64,000 bases of DNA from an uncultured Clostridia bacterium. Lineage in GTDB: Bacteria; Bacillota; Clostridia; Christensenellales; CAG-314. The notes below the pieces were generated by a model. The model was not told the origin of the DNA. It did no database searches and worked only from the letters and a program-made list of their open reading frames with translations. Positions 34,074 through 41,311 of the stretch are shown piece by piece; the first letter of the stretch is position 1; each line of letters starts with the position of its first letter. A program made the translations under genes and the position numbers. Location of the stretch: the NCBI GenBank assembly GCA_944336125.1, contig CALVLA010000003.1, positions 1 through 64,000 of the forward strand, read 5' to 3'.

Positions 34074-34826
34074 GTCTTTGTTTTTTTCGCTATGATATCT
34101 TTCCGTCGCTTTGTCCCAAAGATTGTATCTTTCAGGATGGGAAATAGCTCCCAACATCCTGTCTTTTACGAAAGGTATGTCCTTTTGAATTGTTTTTATC
34201 AAATCCTTCACGTACTCGCGTTTGGTGTGCTTGTCGGCAGGGCACGGGTTGAACACTACCGGCAAATCCTTTGCGTAAGCCGCTATGTCGTTTTCGCTGA
34301 GGTAAATCATAGGGCGTATCATCGATACCTTTGTCCTGTCCATATATGACACTGGAGCGAAAGTGGAAATCCTTCCCTCGTAAAACAAACTCAACAAAAA
34401 GGTTTCCGTCATGTCTTCCGCGTGGTGTCCCAACGCAAGTTTGTTGAATCCTATTTCGTTTAACTTGGTGTTTAAGGCGCCGCGCCTCATTTTGGAGCAT
34501 AAGCTGCAAGGGCTTGCCTCTTTCCTTGCCTCAAACAAAATTTCGCCTATATCCGTCCTTACGACGTAATAGGGGACTTGTATGCTTTCGCAATATTCTT
34601 TTACCGGCAAAAAAGCGTCGCGGTCTTTTACGAAGCCCATATCAATGGTTATCGCCGCAAGTTCGAATTTATTGGGCGAAAAACGCTGAAAGGCTTTCAT
34701 AAGCGCCAAAAGCGTCAGGCTGTCCTTTCCGCCTGATACTCCTACGACGATTTTGTCGCCGTCTTCTATCATTTTGTAGTCTTCTATCGCCTTTCTGAAA
34801 GGCCCGAGCAACTGTTGAGTTTTCAT
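34065..34826 (-). CDS. TtcA-like PP-loop tRNA-thiolation family protein
   Basis: 253 residues. PP-loop SGGKDSLTLL (about 31-40), then the cysteine pair CSLCSKMRRG (about 108-117) that holds the iron-sulfur cluster in TtcA, LGHHAEDMTETFLLSL, and a third cysteine in FNPCPADKHTKRE. TtcA makes 2-thiocytidine at position 32 of tRNA, with ATP and an iron-sulfur cluster. The family in Firmicutes is broad, so the exact tRNA site is uncertain. Single minus-strand gene converging on spoIIID. Confidence 0.88.
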   Translation of the reverse strand: MKTQQLLGPFRKAIEDYKMIEDGDKIVVGVSGGKDSLTLLALMKAFQRFSPNKFELAAITIDMGFVKDRDAFLPVKEYCESIQVPYYVVRTDIGEILFEARKEASPCSLCSKMRRGALNTKLNEIGFNKLALGHHAEDMTETFLLSLFYEGRISTFAPVSYMDRTKVSMIRPMIYLSENDIAAYAKDLPVVFNPCPADKHTKREYVKDLIKTIQKDIPFVKDRMLGAISHPERYNLWDKATERYHSEKNKDKK

Positions 34827-34912
34827 TTTTTTATTCTACCATATTTCCTAAAAAAATTTTTATTTTTTTGCTTAAATTCGCTTTACTTTTTTCTTGACTT
34901 AATATATTATAA

Positions 34913-34927
34913 TGATAATCATTATCA
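34913..34927 (+). promoter_or_regulatory. Fur box upstream of fur/perR
   Basis: TGATAATCATTATCA, a perfect 7-1-7 Fur-type palindrome, overlapping TATAAT at 34908-34913 and ending 14 bases before the start codon. It suggests autoregulation. Confidence 0.8.
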
Positions 34928-34941
34928 ATAAGGATTGAGTT

Positions 34942-35322
34942 ATGTTTCAAAGATATTCCAGACAGAGAGAGGTCGTTTACGGCATTCTTTCCGCAACAGA
35001 CACTCATCCGACTGCCGAATGGATTTATTTTGAGGCCAAAAAGGTTTTGCCCAACATAAGTCTCGCCACGGTTTACCGCAATTTGCGTGAACTTGTTGCG
35101 GCGGATATGGCTAAAGTGGTTTTGACAAAGGACGCAAAAGAGCATTTCGATGCCGACGTGTCGCAGCACTGCCACTTTGTCTGCGAAAGTTGCGGAAAAG
35201 TTTTTGACGTAAAAACTAAATTCGACCAAAGCGCGCAAGGCGTTGAGGAAGAGGGGTTCGTCGTAGAAAAATGCGACGTGGTCTTTTTCGGCAAATGTAA
35301 TAATTGTTCTGAAATTCATTAA
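34942..35322 (+). CDS. Fur-family metalloregulator (PerR/Fur)
   Basis: 126 residues. The winged helix has HPTAEWIYFEAKKVLPNISLATVYRNLREL; the dimer domain has HFDADVSQHCHFVCESCGKVFDV and CNNCSEIH, two CxxC pairs forming the structural zinc site. It heads an oxidative-stress group (rubredoxin-like protein, rubrerythrin), which is the usual PerR context, while the operator just upstream has the Fur-type TGATAAT half sites, so iron and peroxide sensing cannot be separated here. The peroxide-sensing His/Asp set of PerR is not certain by eye. Confidence 0.9.
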   Translation: MFQRYSRQREVVYGILSATDTHPTAEWIYFEAKKVLPNISLATVYRNLRELVAADMAKVVLTKDAKEHFDADVSQHCHFVCESCGKVFDVKTKFDQSAQGVEEEGFVVEKCDVVFFGKCNNCSEIH

Positions 35323-35337
35323 GGAGGAACTGCTGTT

Positions 35338-35451
35338 ATGGCAAAATGGATTTGTAAAGTGTGCGGTTATGTCCACGAAGGGGACGAAGCACCTGACGTA
35401 TGCCCGATTTGTTTCGCAGGCAAGGAAGAGTTTGAAAAAATCGAAGACTAA
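35338..35451 (+). CDS. rubredoxin-like small protein
   Basis: 37 residues: [20 protein letters not shown] then [17 protein letters not shown]. Two CxxC pairs form a one-iron rubredoxin site; the knuckle sequence is nearly the same as the N-terminal domain of the rubrerythrin encoded next. AAGGAGG lies eight bases before the ATG. It is shorter than a classical rubredoxin (about 52 residues). It probably passes electrons to rubrerythrin or related reductases. Located 15 bases after the fur-family gene. Confidence 0.88.
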   Translation: MAKWICKVCGYVHEGDEAPDVCPICFAGKEEFEKIED

Positions 35452-35519
35452 TTTTAAAATCCAAAATTGATTTTTTCGGTTTTTAATTTTTGATTGTTTG
35501 TTATTAAAGGAGATTTATT

Positions 35520-36062
35520 ATGAAAAAGTTTGTATGTTCGGTTTGCGGTTACGTTCACGAAGGAGATTCTGCTCCTGATTTTTGCCCACAGTGCAAAGCA
35601 CCTGCTTCCAAATTTAAAGAGCAGGCAGGCGACCTTTCATGGGCTGCTGAACACGTTGTAGGCGTTGCTCAAGGCGCAAGCGAAGAAATTCTCGAAGGTT
35701 TGAGAATGAACTTCAACGGCGAATGCACAGAAGTAGGTATGTACCTCGCTATGGCTCGCGTTGCTCACAGAGAAGGGTATCCTGAAATCGGTCTTTACTG
35801 GGAAAAAGCTGCTTGGGAAGAAGCAGAACACGCTGCAAAATTTGCTGAACTTTTGGGCGAAGTCGTTACTGACTCCACAAAGAAAAACCTCGAAATGAGA
35901 ATTGCCGCAGAAAACGGCGCAACAAAAGGCAAAGTAGATTTGGCTAAACTCGCTAAAGAACAAAATCACGACGCTATTCACGACACCGTTCATGAAATGG
36001 CTCGCGACGAAGCTCGTCACGGCAAAGCGTTTGAAGGTCTTTACAACAGATATTTCAAATAA
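35520..36062 (+). CDS. rubrerythrin (rubredoxin domain first)
   Basis: 180 residues. The rubredoxin domain is at the N-terminus ([20 protein letters not shown], about 6-25) and the four-helix diiron domain follows, with the ligand motifs [22 protein letters not shown] and [12 protein letters not shown]. This reversed order defines reverse rubrerythrins, NADH-linked peroxidases of anaerobic clostridia. Its codon use is more biased (GCT, GAA) than the neighbours, suggesting high expression. AAGGAG lies eight bases before the ATG. Cotranscription with the two genes before it is likely. Confidence 0.94.
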   Translation: MKKFVCSVCGYVHEGDSAPDFCPQCKAPASKFKEQAGDLSWAAEHVVGVAQGASEEILEGLRMNFNGECTEVGMYLAMARVAHREGYPEIGLYWEKAAWEEAEHAAKFAELLGEVVTDSTKKNLEMRIAAENGATKGKVDLAKLAKEQNHDAIHDTVHEMARDEARHGKAFEGLYNRYFK

Positions 36063-36089
36063 TTAGATAAGTTTCTTTTTCATTATATA

Positions 36090-36122
36090 AAAAGGGAGGC
36101 AAACCGCCTCTCTTTATTTTTG
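36090..36122 (+). terminator. terminator of rubrerythrin
   Basis: GAGGC-aaacc-GCCTC with flanking A and T runs. Confidence 0.75.
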
Positions 36123-36136
36123 CGTTTTTTCCTTTG

Positions 36137-36165
36137 TTGAAAAAACGTTTGCGTTGTGATATAAT
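36137..36165 (+). promoter_or_regulatory. promoter of hydrolase-aroQ operon
   Basis: TTGAAA, 17 bp, TATAAT. Confidence 0.65.
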
Positions 36166-36219
36166 GCAAAGGTAGAAAACGGCTTTCATAAAATGTAATT
36201 GCTTGAAAGGAGAAACATT

Positions 36220-37515
36220 ATGGCCGAGAAAAAAAGAAAAAGCAAAGAGCAGCAACGTAAAGATATGGCAAAACTTGCCGCGGGAGCTGCCGCCGCGGGA
36301 TTTGCGGCAAACCGCATAGCAAAAAAGGCAGGCGGGCGCAGTAAAAAAAGCAAGCGCAGGGCTTTGATAGTAGGCATTTTGGTATTTATTATTATTGCGG
36401 CTTCGGGCGCGATGTACTATTACGACGTGCCGCCGCTTAACGGGGATTATTTTAACGGACAGTTTAAAAGCTGGTACATGTCTCCCGATTCCTTCGTGCA
36501 AAGCGACGGAAATTTGCAGATAAGGTATCTTGACGTGGGTCAGGGCGACAGCATTCTCATTCAGTTGCCTGACGGCAAAAACATGCTTATCGACAGCGGA
36601 AAGAACAATAGCGAAACTGAAGACAAAATAATAAAATCCATTACCGACCTTGGTATTGACACAATAGACTACGGCATTTTGACTCATACCGACAGCGACC
36701 ACTCGGGCGGTTTCGACAAGGTTGTCGCAAGCGACGAAATCACCTTCAAAACCTTTTACATACCGCTCATCAAGTCGAAACTTGCCAATGACAAAGTAGA
36801 AGAATGGTATGCCCAAGCCGACTATTTGCCGAAAGACGAGGAGCCTGCGGGTTTTGAAATTCAGTCTGTGGAAACTCAGGTTTATGCCGATTTCATGCAG
36901 GCGGTGCTTGACGAAGGAAGCGAAGTTTTGTTTTCCTACGAAGGCATGCAGATAAAGGGCGACGGTTACGTATTTGATTTTTACAACCCTACTTACAACG
37001 AATACAAAAAGATTTCTACCGCCAAGCAGAAAAACAACGTTTCGCCTATCATGATTTTGAGATTTAACGACAAAAAAATCATGTTTACCGGTGACTGCGA
37101 CGACGCGGAAAGCAATTTTATCGAAACTGCGGCAAAAGGTGACGGCGCTTTGTATGACGTAGACGTTTTGAAGGTTGCGCACCACGGCGGCAGAGAGTCC
37201 ACAAGCCAAAACTTTTTGAACGTGGCAAAACCCGAATATTCCGTCATCAGCGTAGGTGACAACAATTACGGTCATCCTACCGACGAAGTTATTTCAAGAC
37301 TCAATTCGGTCAACAGCAAAATTTTCACTACCCAGGACAAAGGTGACATCATCCTTACTTTGAGCGGAAACAAAATGGGCTGGGCGTTTGAAAAAACAGA
37401 CAGCAGCTACGGATCGGCGTCTGATTACGATGCAGAGGAAGTGTCTGTCGCTTCGCTTATGCAACGTATAGTACCTACCTACAATACGTCTATTTTTGCG
37501 GGAGGTGTCGCATGA
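36220..37515 (+). CDS. membrane-anchored ComEC-like metallo-beta-lactamase-fold protein
   Basis: 431 residues. A very basic N-terminus of about 48 residues is followed by one span (ALIVGILVFIIIAASGAMYYY), then an extracellular-side hydrolase domain: LDVGQGDSILIQLPDGKNMLIDSG, the metal motif THTDSDHSGG, MFTGDCDDAESN and VAHHGGRESTS, with GHPTDE near the end. This is the domain found at the C-terminus of ComEC and in free-standing competence-type hydrolases; it may cut nucleic acid or nucleotides. AAGGAG precedes ATG 36220. It overlaps aroQ by four bases. Confidence 0.87.
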   Translation: MAEKKRKSKEQQRKDMAKLAAGAAAAGFAANRIAKKAGGRSKKSKRRALIVGILVFIIIAASGAMYYYDVPPLNGDYFNGQFKSWYMSPDSFVQSDGNLQIRYLDVGQGDSILIQLPDGKNMLIDSGKNNSETEDKIIKSITDLGIDTIDYGILTHTDSDHSGGFDKVVASDEITFKTFYIPLIKSKLANDKVEEWYAQADYLPKDEEPAGFEIQSVETQVYADFMQAVLDEGSEVLFSYEGMQIKGDGYVFDFYNPTYNEYKKISTAKQKNNVSPIMILRFNDKKIMFTGDCDDAESNFIETAAKGDGALYDVDVLKVAHHGGRESTSQNFLNVAKPEYSVISVGDNNYGHPTDEVISRLNSVNSKIFTTQDKGDIILTLSGNKMGWAFEKTDSSYGSASDYDAEEVSVASLMQRIVPTYNTSIFAGGVA

Positions 37516-37934
37516 AAATACTCGTTATGAACGGACCTAACCTGCACATGCTTGGCAAAAGGAAAGAGCAGCATTACGGCACCATGACGCTTGAGCAGCT
37601 TAACAACGCTGTGAGCCAATACGCAAAAAACAAAGGCGTTGAAACGGAGTTTTTTCAATCAAACTGCGAAGGAAGGCTTATCGACAAAATTACACAGAAT
37701 ACCTGCGACGCGATAGTTCTTAATGCGGGTGCGTATACCCATTATTCTTACGCTATAGCAGACGCTATCGAGTGCTGCGGAAAGCCTGTCATCGAAGTGC
37801 ATTTGTCCGACGTGGAAAACCGTGAGGATTTTCGCAAAATTAGCGTGCTTACTCCTGTGTGCAAGGCAAAATTTTTCGGAAAAAAGGAAAAAAGTTATTT
37901 CGAGGCGATTGACTTTTTGGTTGAGAACAAATGA
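37512..37934 (+). CDS. aroQ: 3-dehydroquinate dehydratase, type II
   Basis: 140 residues. It catalyses the third step of the shikimate pathway. Type II motifs are intact: MNGPNLHMLGKR with the active tyrosine in QHYGTMTLEQL, FQSNCEGRLIDKI, LNAGAYTHYSYAIADAI (the catalytic Asn/His region) and EVHLSDVENREDFRKIS. It is translationally coupled on both sides by ATGA overlaps, with the hydrolase before it and a shikimate-kinase-like gene after it. No other shikimate genes are in the window. Confidence 0.95.
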   Translation: MKILVMNGPNLHMLGKRKEQHYGTMTLEQLNNAVSQYAKNKGVETEFFQSNCEGRLIDKITQNTCDAIVLNAGAYTHYSYAIADAIECCGKPVIEVHLSDVENREDFRKISVLTPVCKAKFFGKKEKSYFEAIDFLVENK

Positions 37935-38437
37935 ACCTCGCTATTATAGGTATGGCGGGTAATCTTAAGTCCGCCGTCGCGGCTCTTGTTGCATCACAAA
38001 AAAAACTCATGCGACTCGACTGCGACGAATATATCGAATACAATTTTTCCATGCCGATAGAACAGTTTGTCAAAAAAACAAACGTCACTTACTTCAAAAA
38101 GCAGGTGTCAAAAACCGTTGACGAGCTTTTTGATTTTGAAAATGCCGTGTTCGTTTCGTCTGACATTTCGCTTTTGTCAAACGACGATCTCAAAAAACTT
38201 TCGCAAAACTGCTTTGTCGTGTGTCTTTCGGCAACCGACGCGACCGTGCTTTCAAAATATTCAAAAATTAAGCCGATGAGTCCGCTTTTAAATGAGGAAA
38301 AAGTCAAAAAACTCAATCAGGCGTGCAGAACGAGATATCCCAAATTTTCAAATTTTGTTTTGAACGTGTCAAAAGGCAGCGCAAAACAATATGCAGACAA
38401 AATTGTCGAAGCTTTCGACAACAGAGACCGCTTTTGA
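37931..38437 (+). CDS. degenerate shikimate-kinase-like protein
   Basis: 168 residues aligning along the length of shikimate kinase: IIGMAGNLKSAVAALVASQKKLMRLDCDEYIEYNFSMPIEQFVKK corresponds to GMxGxGKSTxG, the D-x-D-x-x-I-E shikimate site and the G-x-S-I-x-E-x-F helix. In the P-loop the glycine before lysine is leucine (GNLKSA for GSGKST) and the Arg-Glu pair (FRxxE) reads YFKKQ. The lid arginines are not obvious. So ATP binding may be weakened or changed. The ATGA overlap with aroQ keeps it in the pathway context. It could be a diverged kinase or a pseudoenzyme. Confidence 0.7.
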   Translation: MNLAIIGMAGNLKSAVAALVASQKKLMRLDCDEYIEYNFSMPIEQFVKKTNVTYFKKQVSKTVDELFDFENAVFVSSDISLLSNDDLKKLSQNCFVVCLSATDATVLSKYSKIKPMSPLLNEEKVKKLNQACRTRYPKFSNFVLNVSKGSAKQYADKIVEAFDNRDRF

Positions 38438-38451
38438 AGCGGTCTTTTTTT
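38424..38451 (+). terminator. terminator of aroQ operon
   Basis: AGACCGCTT-ttg-AAGCGGTCT and T6. It abuts the next promoter. Confidence 0.9.
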
Positions 38452-38478
38452 GACTTTATCTTTTTTATCTGTTAAAAT
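38450..38478 (+). promoter_or_regulatory. promoter of MFS symporter
   Basis: TTGACT, 17 bp, TAAAAT. The -10 ends six bases before ATG 38485, so the transcript should begin at the start codon. Confidence 0.7.
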
Positions 38479-38484
38479 CTTTTT

Positions 38485-39912
38485 ATGGCAAAAAAACTCA
38501 GAGGAAAAACAAAATTGGCGTTTGCCGTCGGCGATATTTACGGCGGCGGCTCATTTAACATAGTCAATTTTCTATATCCGACTTATGCCGCAATTACTTT
38601 GGGACTGGGAGCGTCGTTGGCGGGAATTATCGTGATGATTTCAAAAATCTGGGACGCTTTTACCGATCCTGTTATGGGTTACATAAGCGACAGAACTTCA
38701 AGTCCGCTGGGGAAAAGACGCATTTATATACTTGCGGCAACTCCTTTTGTGGTGATTAGTCTTTTGCTTTTGTTTTTTCCGTGGAACATGCAAAGTACCG
38801 CCGCTCGTTTTGCGTTGGCGCTTTTATGTTACATGTTTTTTTCAACCGTTCAGACGGTTGTGATGATACCTTACTACTCGCTGTCAAGTGAAATTTCATC
38901 CGATTATACCGAAAGAGCTAAGGCAAACACTTTGAGATTGGCTTTTTCGGTCTTTTCGTCAATAATTTGCGTGGCTGTGCCAAACCTTATCGTAAATGCC
39001 GTTGGTCAGCCTTACGGCTACGTGGTAATGTCCGCAGTGTTCGGTTTGTTTTTTGCGGTTCCGCTTTTGTTTACTTCGCTTTTTGCAAAGGAACAGGTTG
39101 TGTCGCCTAAATGCACCGGAAAGTTTTCGCTTAAAGAATTTTTGCGCCCGATGAAGTCGCCTTCTTTCAGAAAATATATGACGATGCACGTTTGCTGTAG
39201 CGCGACTATGGCTGTGATGAGCGGTTTGTTTTTCTTTTACGTCATGTACGTGGTAAAATCCGGCAAAACGCTGGCGGCAGGCGGCGTCGGCGACGGACTG
39301 GGAACTTTTGCCGCCGGAGCAATGTTTTTGGTTCAAATCATAGCCCTGCCGTTTTATTTTTTCGTCATTAAAAAAGCAGAAAAACGCATTTGTTACCGTG
39401 TGGGCGCAATCATCTGGATTGTTACGGCGGTTTGTCTCATATTTGTTCCGTCAGACTTGCCTGACGAGATGAACTGGCTTGTTTACCTTTTTGCTGCGAT
39501 TATGGGATTCGGAATTTCCGGCGTCGTGCTTTCGCCGCACACGATGGTCGGCGACGTAAACGACGCTTTTGAGCTTCAATTCGGCTTTAGAGCCGAAGGC
39601 GCGGTTTCGGGACTGCTTAATTTCGTAAACAAAGTCGCTCAGGCGCTGTGTGCAGGTATAGCTCTCAACGTCCTTGAAATTTTCGGCGGATTTACCAATC
39701 CCGATCCCGGTCAGCTTGTGGCTTCGCAGCCTCAGTCCGCACAGACAATGCTGACAATGATTATGGCGTTTGCGCCGCTCATTTTGCTTATGGCGGGAAT
39801 AATTTGCTCGTTCAGCTATCGAATAACAAAACAAAAACAAAAGGAGATGGCAAGCCTCAACGCTTCAAATCCGACGGACGAACAAAGGCTTGACTTTTTG
39901 AAAACTCTCTGA
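38485..39912 (+). CDS. GPH/MelB-type sugar:cation symporter (MFS)
   Basis: 475 residues with about twelve spans. The first cytoplasmic loop has the family motif KIWDAFTDPVMGYISDRTSSPLGKRRIYIL (aspartates of the cation site and the Arg-Arg end), and AFAVGDIYGGGSFNIVNFLYPTY is the typical first helix. Likely imports a glycoside or other polyol with Na or H ions; no catabolic gene is nearby to name it. No ribosome site is present and the promoter ends six bases before the ATG, so it is expected to be leaderless. The acyltransferase gene starts at its last base. Confidence 0.87.
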   Translation: MAKKLRGKTKLAFAVGDIYGGGSFNIVNFLYPTYAAITLGLGASLAGIIVMISKIWDAFTDPVMGYISDRTSSPLGKRRIYILAATPFVVISLLLLFFPWNMQSTAARFALALLCYMFFSTVQTVVMIPYYSLSSEISSDYTERAKANTLRLAFSVFSSIICVAVPNLIVNAVGQPYGYVVMSAVFGLFFAVPLLFTSLFAKEQVVSPKCTGKFSLKEFLRPMKSPSFRKYMTMHVCCSATMAVMSGLFFFYVMYVVKSGKTLAAGGVGDGLGTFAAGAMFLVQIIALPFYFFVIKKAEKRICYRVGAIIWIVTAVCLIFVPSDLPDEMNWLVYLFAAIMGFGISGVVLSPHTMVGDVNDAFELQFGFRAEGAVSGLLNFVNKVAQALCAGIALNVLEIFGGFTNPDPGQLVASQPQSAQTMLTMIMAFAPLILLMAGIICSFSYRITKQKQKEMASLNASNPTDEQRLDFLKTL

Positions 39913-41069
39913 TGGAATACGGCAATGCAAGCGGTTTGGTTTGGAAACTGGCTTCGCTTTTAAACACAAGGAAAAACGGCAAATACAAAATAGAAGTAGT
40001 CAAAAACGGAGTTGAAATCGAGGCTCCGTGTATTGTGCTGGCAAATCACGGCAGCATAATGGATTACCGCGTTTCGGCATACGTGCTTAAAAAACACCGC
40101 CCCTGCCACGTGGCTGCAGCCAATCAGTTTGCCGGCAAAAAAACTTTGATGAAAAAACTTGGCTGTGTGCCTACAGTTCAGTTTGTGCCTGACGTAAAAC
40201 TTGTTTCGGTACTTAAAAATTTGCTTAATTCAGGAAAGGTAATAGTCATTTTTCCCGAGTCAGCCGTTTCCTTTGACGGTACTACCCGTGAAATAGACAA
40301 AAACATAGCCAAATTCGTAAAAGTTGCGAAAGTTCCTGTGTATTCCTTGCTAATTAAAGGCGGATACGCCGCGAAACCGCGTTATGACGAAGTATTTCGC
40401 AAAAACTGCCTTATCGAAGCTGAGCTGAACCTTATTTTGTCGAAAGAACAGGCGATAAACTCCGACACTCAAAAAATTCATGAAAAAATAACTTCCGCTT
40501 TAAGTTTTGACGTCTGGAAATGGATGGACGAAAAAGGTTTGAAGGTAAAAGGTAAGTCGTTGGCTTGCGGCGTCGAAAACCTTTTGACCTACTGTGACGC
40601 CTGCGGAAGCGAGAATGTTTTTTCACGTGGAGAAAAACTCATTTGTCCAGACTGTGGGCGTGAGCTTGTTTTTAACCCAAACGGAAAAATTTTCGATAAC
40701 GACGGAAAGAAAACCAATTTGCATCTTCTTTTTGAAAATCAAAGAAAAATTGTTTCCGAAAAGCTTAAAGACAAAAGTTTCAAAGTCGAGTGCGATGCCG
40801 AAGCCTTTATGCTTGACGGGCTTGACGGATTTAAAAAAACAGCAAGCGGAGTTTTTCGCCACACTTATGACTTTGCCGAGTTTTTGATTGACGGAAAGCC
40901 GAAATTTATTTTCAAAAACGGCGTAAGGCGAAGCGTGCCAGTAGGAAACGATTTTATTGAGTTTGGCGACACCGAAAAGTGCGTGAGGTTTTACCTTAAG
41001 CAGAAAAAAGCCGCAATGCGCTGCGCTTTGGCAGTTGAAGAAAGTTTTAAATTAAAAAACCGCGATTGA
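39912..41069 (+). CDS. PlsC-like acyltransferase with zinc ribbon tail
   Basis: 385 residues. The N-terminal 200 residues are a glycerolipid acyltransferase domain: the NHGSIMD box (NHx4D, about 45-51) and FPESAVSFDG (about 114-123) in place of the usual FPEGTRS. A zinc ribbon follows, YCDACGSENVFSRGEKLICPDCGREL (about 225-250), and then about 130 residues of unknown fold, mixed beta. The added ribbon and tail are unlike ordinary PlsC. It may act on a surface polymer or lipid precursor. The start overlaps the symporter stop by one base (TGATG). Confidence 0.75.
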   Translation: MEYGNASGLVWKLASLLNTRKNGKYKIEVVKNGVEIEAPCIVLANHGSIMDYRVSAYVLKKHRPCHVAAANQFAGKKTLMKKLGCVPTVQFVPDVKLVSVLKNLLNSGKVIVIFPESAVSFDGTTREIDKNIAKFVKVAKVPVYSLLIKGGYAAKPRYDEVFRKNCLIEAELNLILSKEQAINSDTQKIHEKITSALSFDVWKWMDEKGLKVKGKSLACGVENLLTYCDACGSENVFSRGEKLICPDCGRELVFNPNGKIFDNDGKKTNLHLLFENQRKIVSEKLKDKSFKVECDAEAFMLDGLDGFKKTASGVFRHTYDFAEFLIDGKPKFIFKNGVRRSVPVGNDFIEFGDTEKCVRFYLKQKKAAMRCALAVEESFKLKNRD

Positions 41070-41082
41070 CGCGGTTTTTATT
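41056..41082 (+). terminator. terminator of symporter-acyltransferase unit
   Basis: AAACCGCG-attga-CGCGGTTT with T run, including the acyltransferase stop. Confidence 0.8.
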
Positions 41083-41095
41083 TTTTGTTTGTTTA

Positions 41096-41128
41096 AAAAT
41101 TGAATATAGTAGCAAAATTGAATATAGT
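41096..41128 (+). repeat. 15-bp tandem direct repeat
   Basis: AAAATTGAATATAGT at 41096-41110 and again at 41114-41128, 18 bp apart. The rest of the 41082-41272 gap holds no gene that I can support. Confidence 0.7.
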
Positions 41129-41271
41129 CTAAAAAGTTTGTCGATATTTGAAATTTGCACAAATGCGAAAGTTTGCATATGATTTTTGACAAAACAATCG
41201 GTTTTTTATCAAAAAAAGTGTCGTTGTTTGATAAGTCGCGGTGTTTTGACAAAATTCGAAAAAGGACAACA

Positions 41272-41301
41272 AAAAAAGCGGTGAATTTTCACCGCTTTTT
41301 G
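41272..41301 (-). terminator. terminator of nifJ
   Basis: AGCGGTG-aaaatt-CACCGCT with A/T runs on both sides. Confidence 0.8.
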
Positions 41302-41311
41302 TTTGTTGAGA

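Noticed and set aside
36055-37275. Minus-strand open frame of 406 codons opposite the ComEC-like hydrolase
   Set aside because: Shadow frame; the plus-strand product has clear metal-binding motifs and a proper start.
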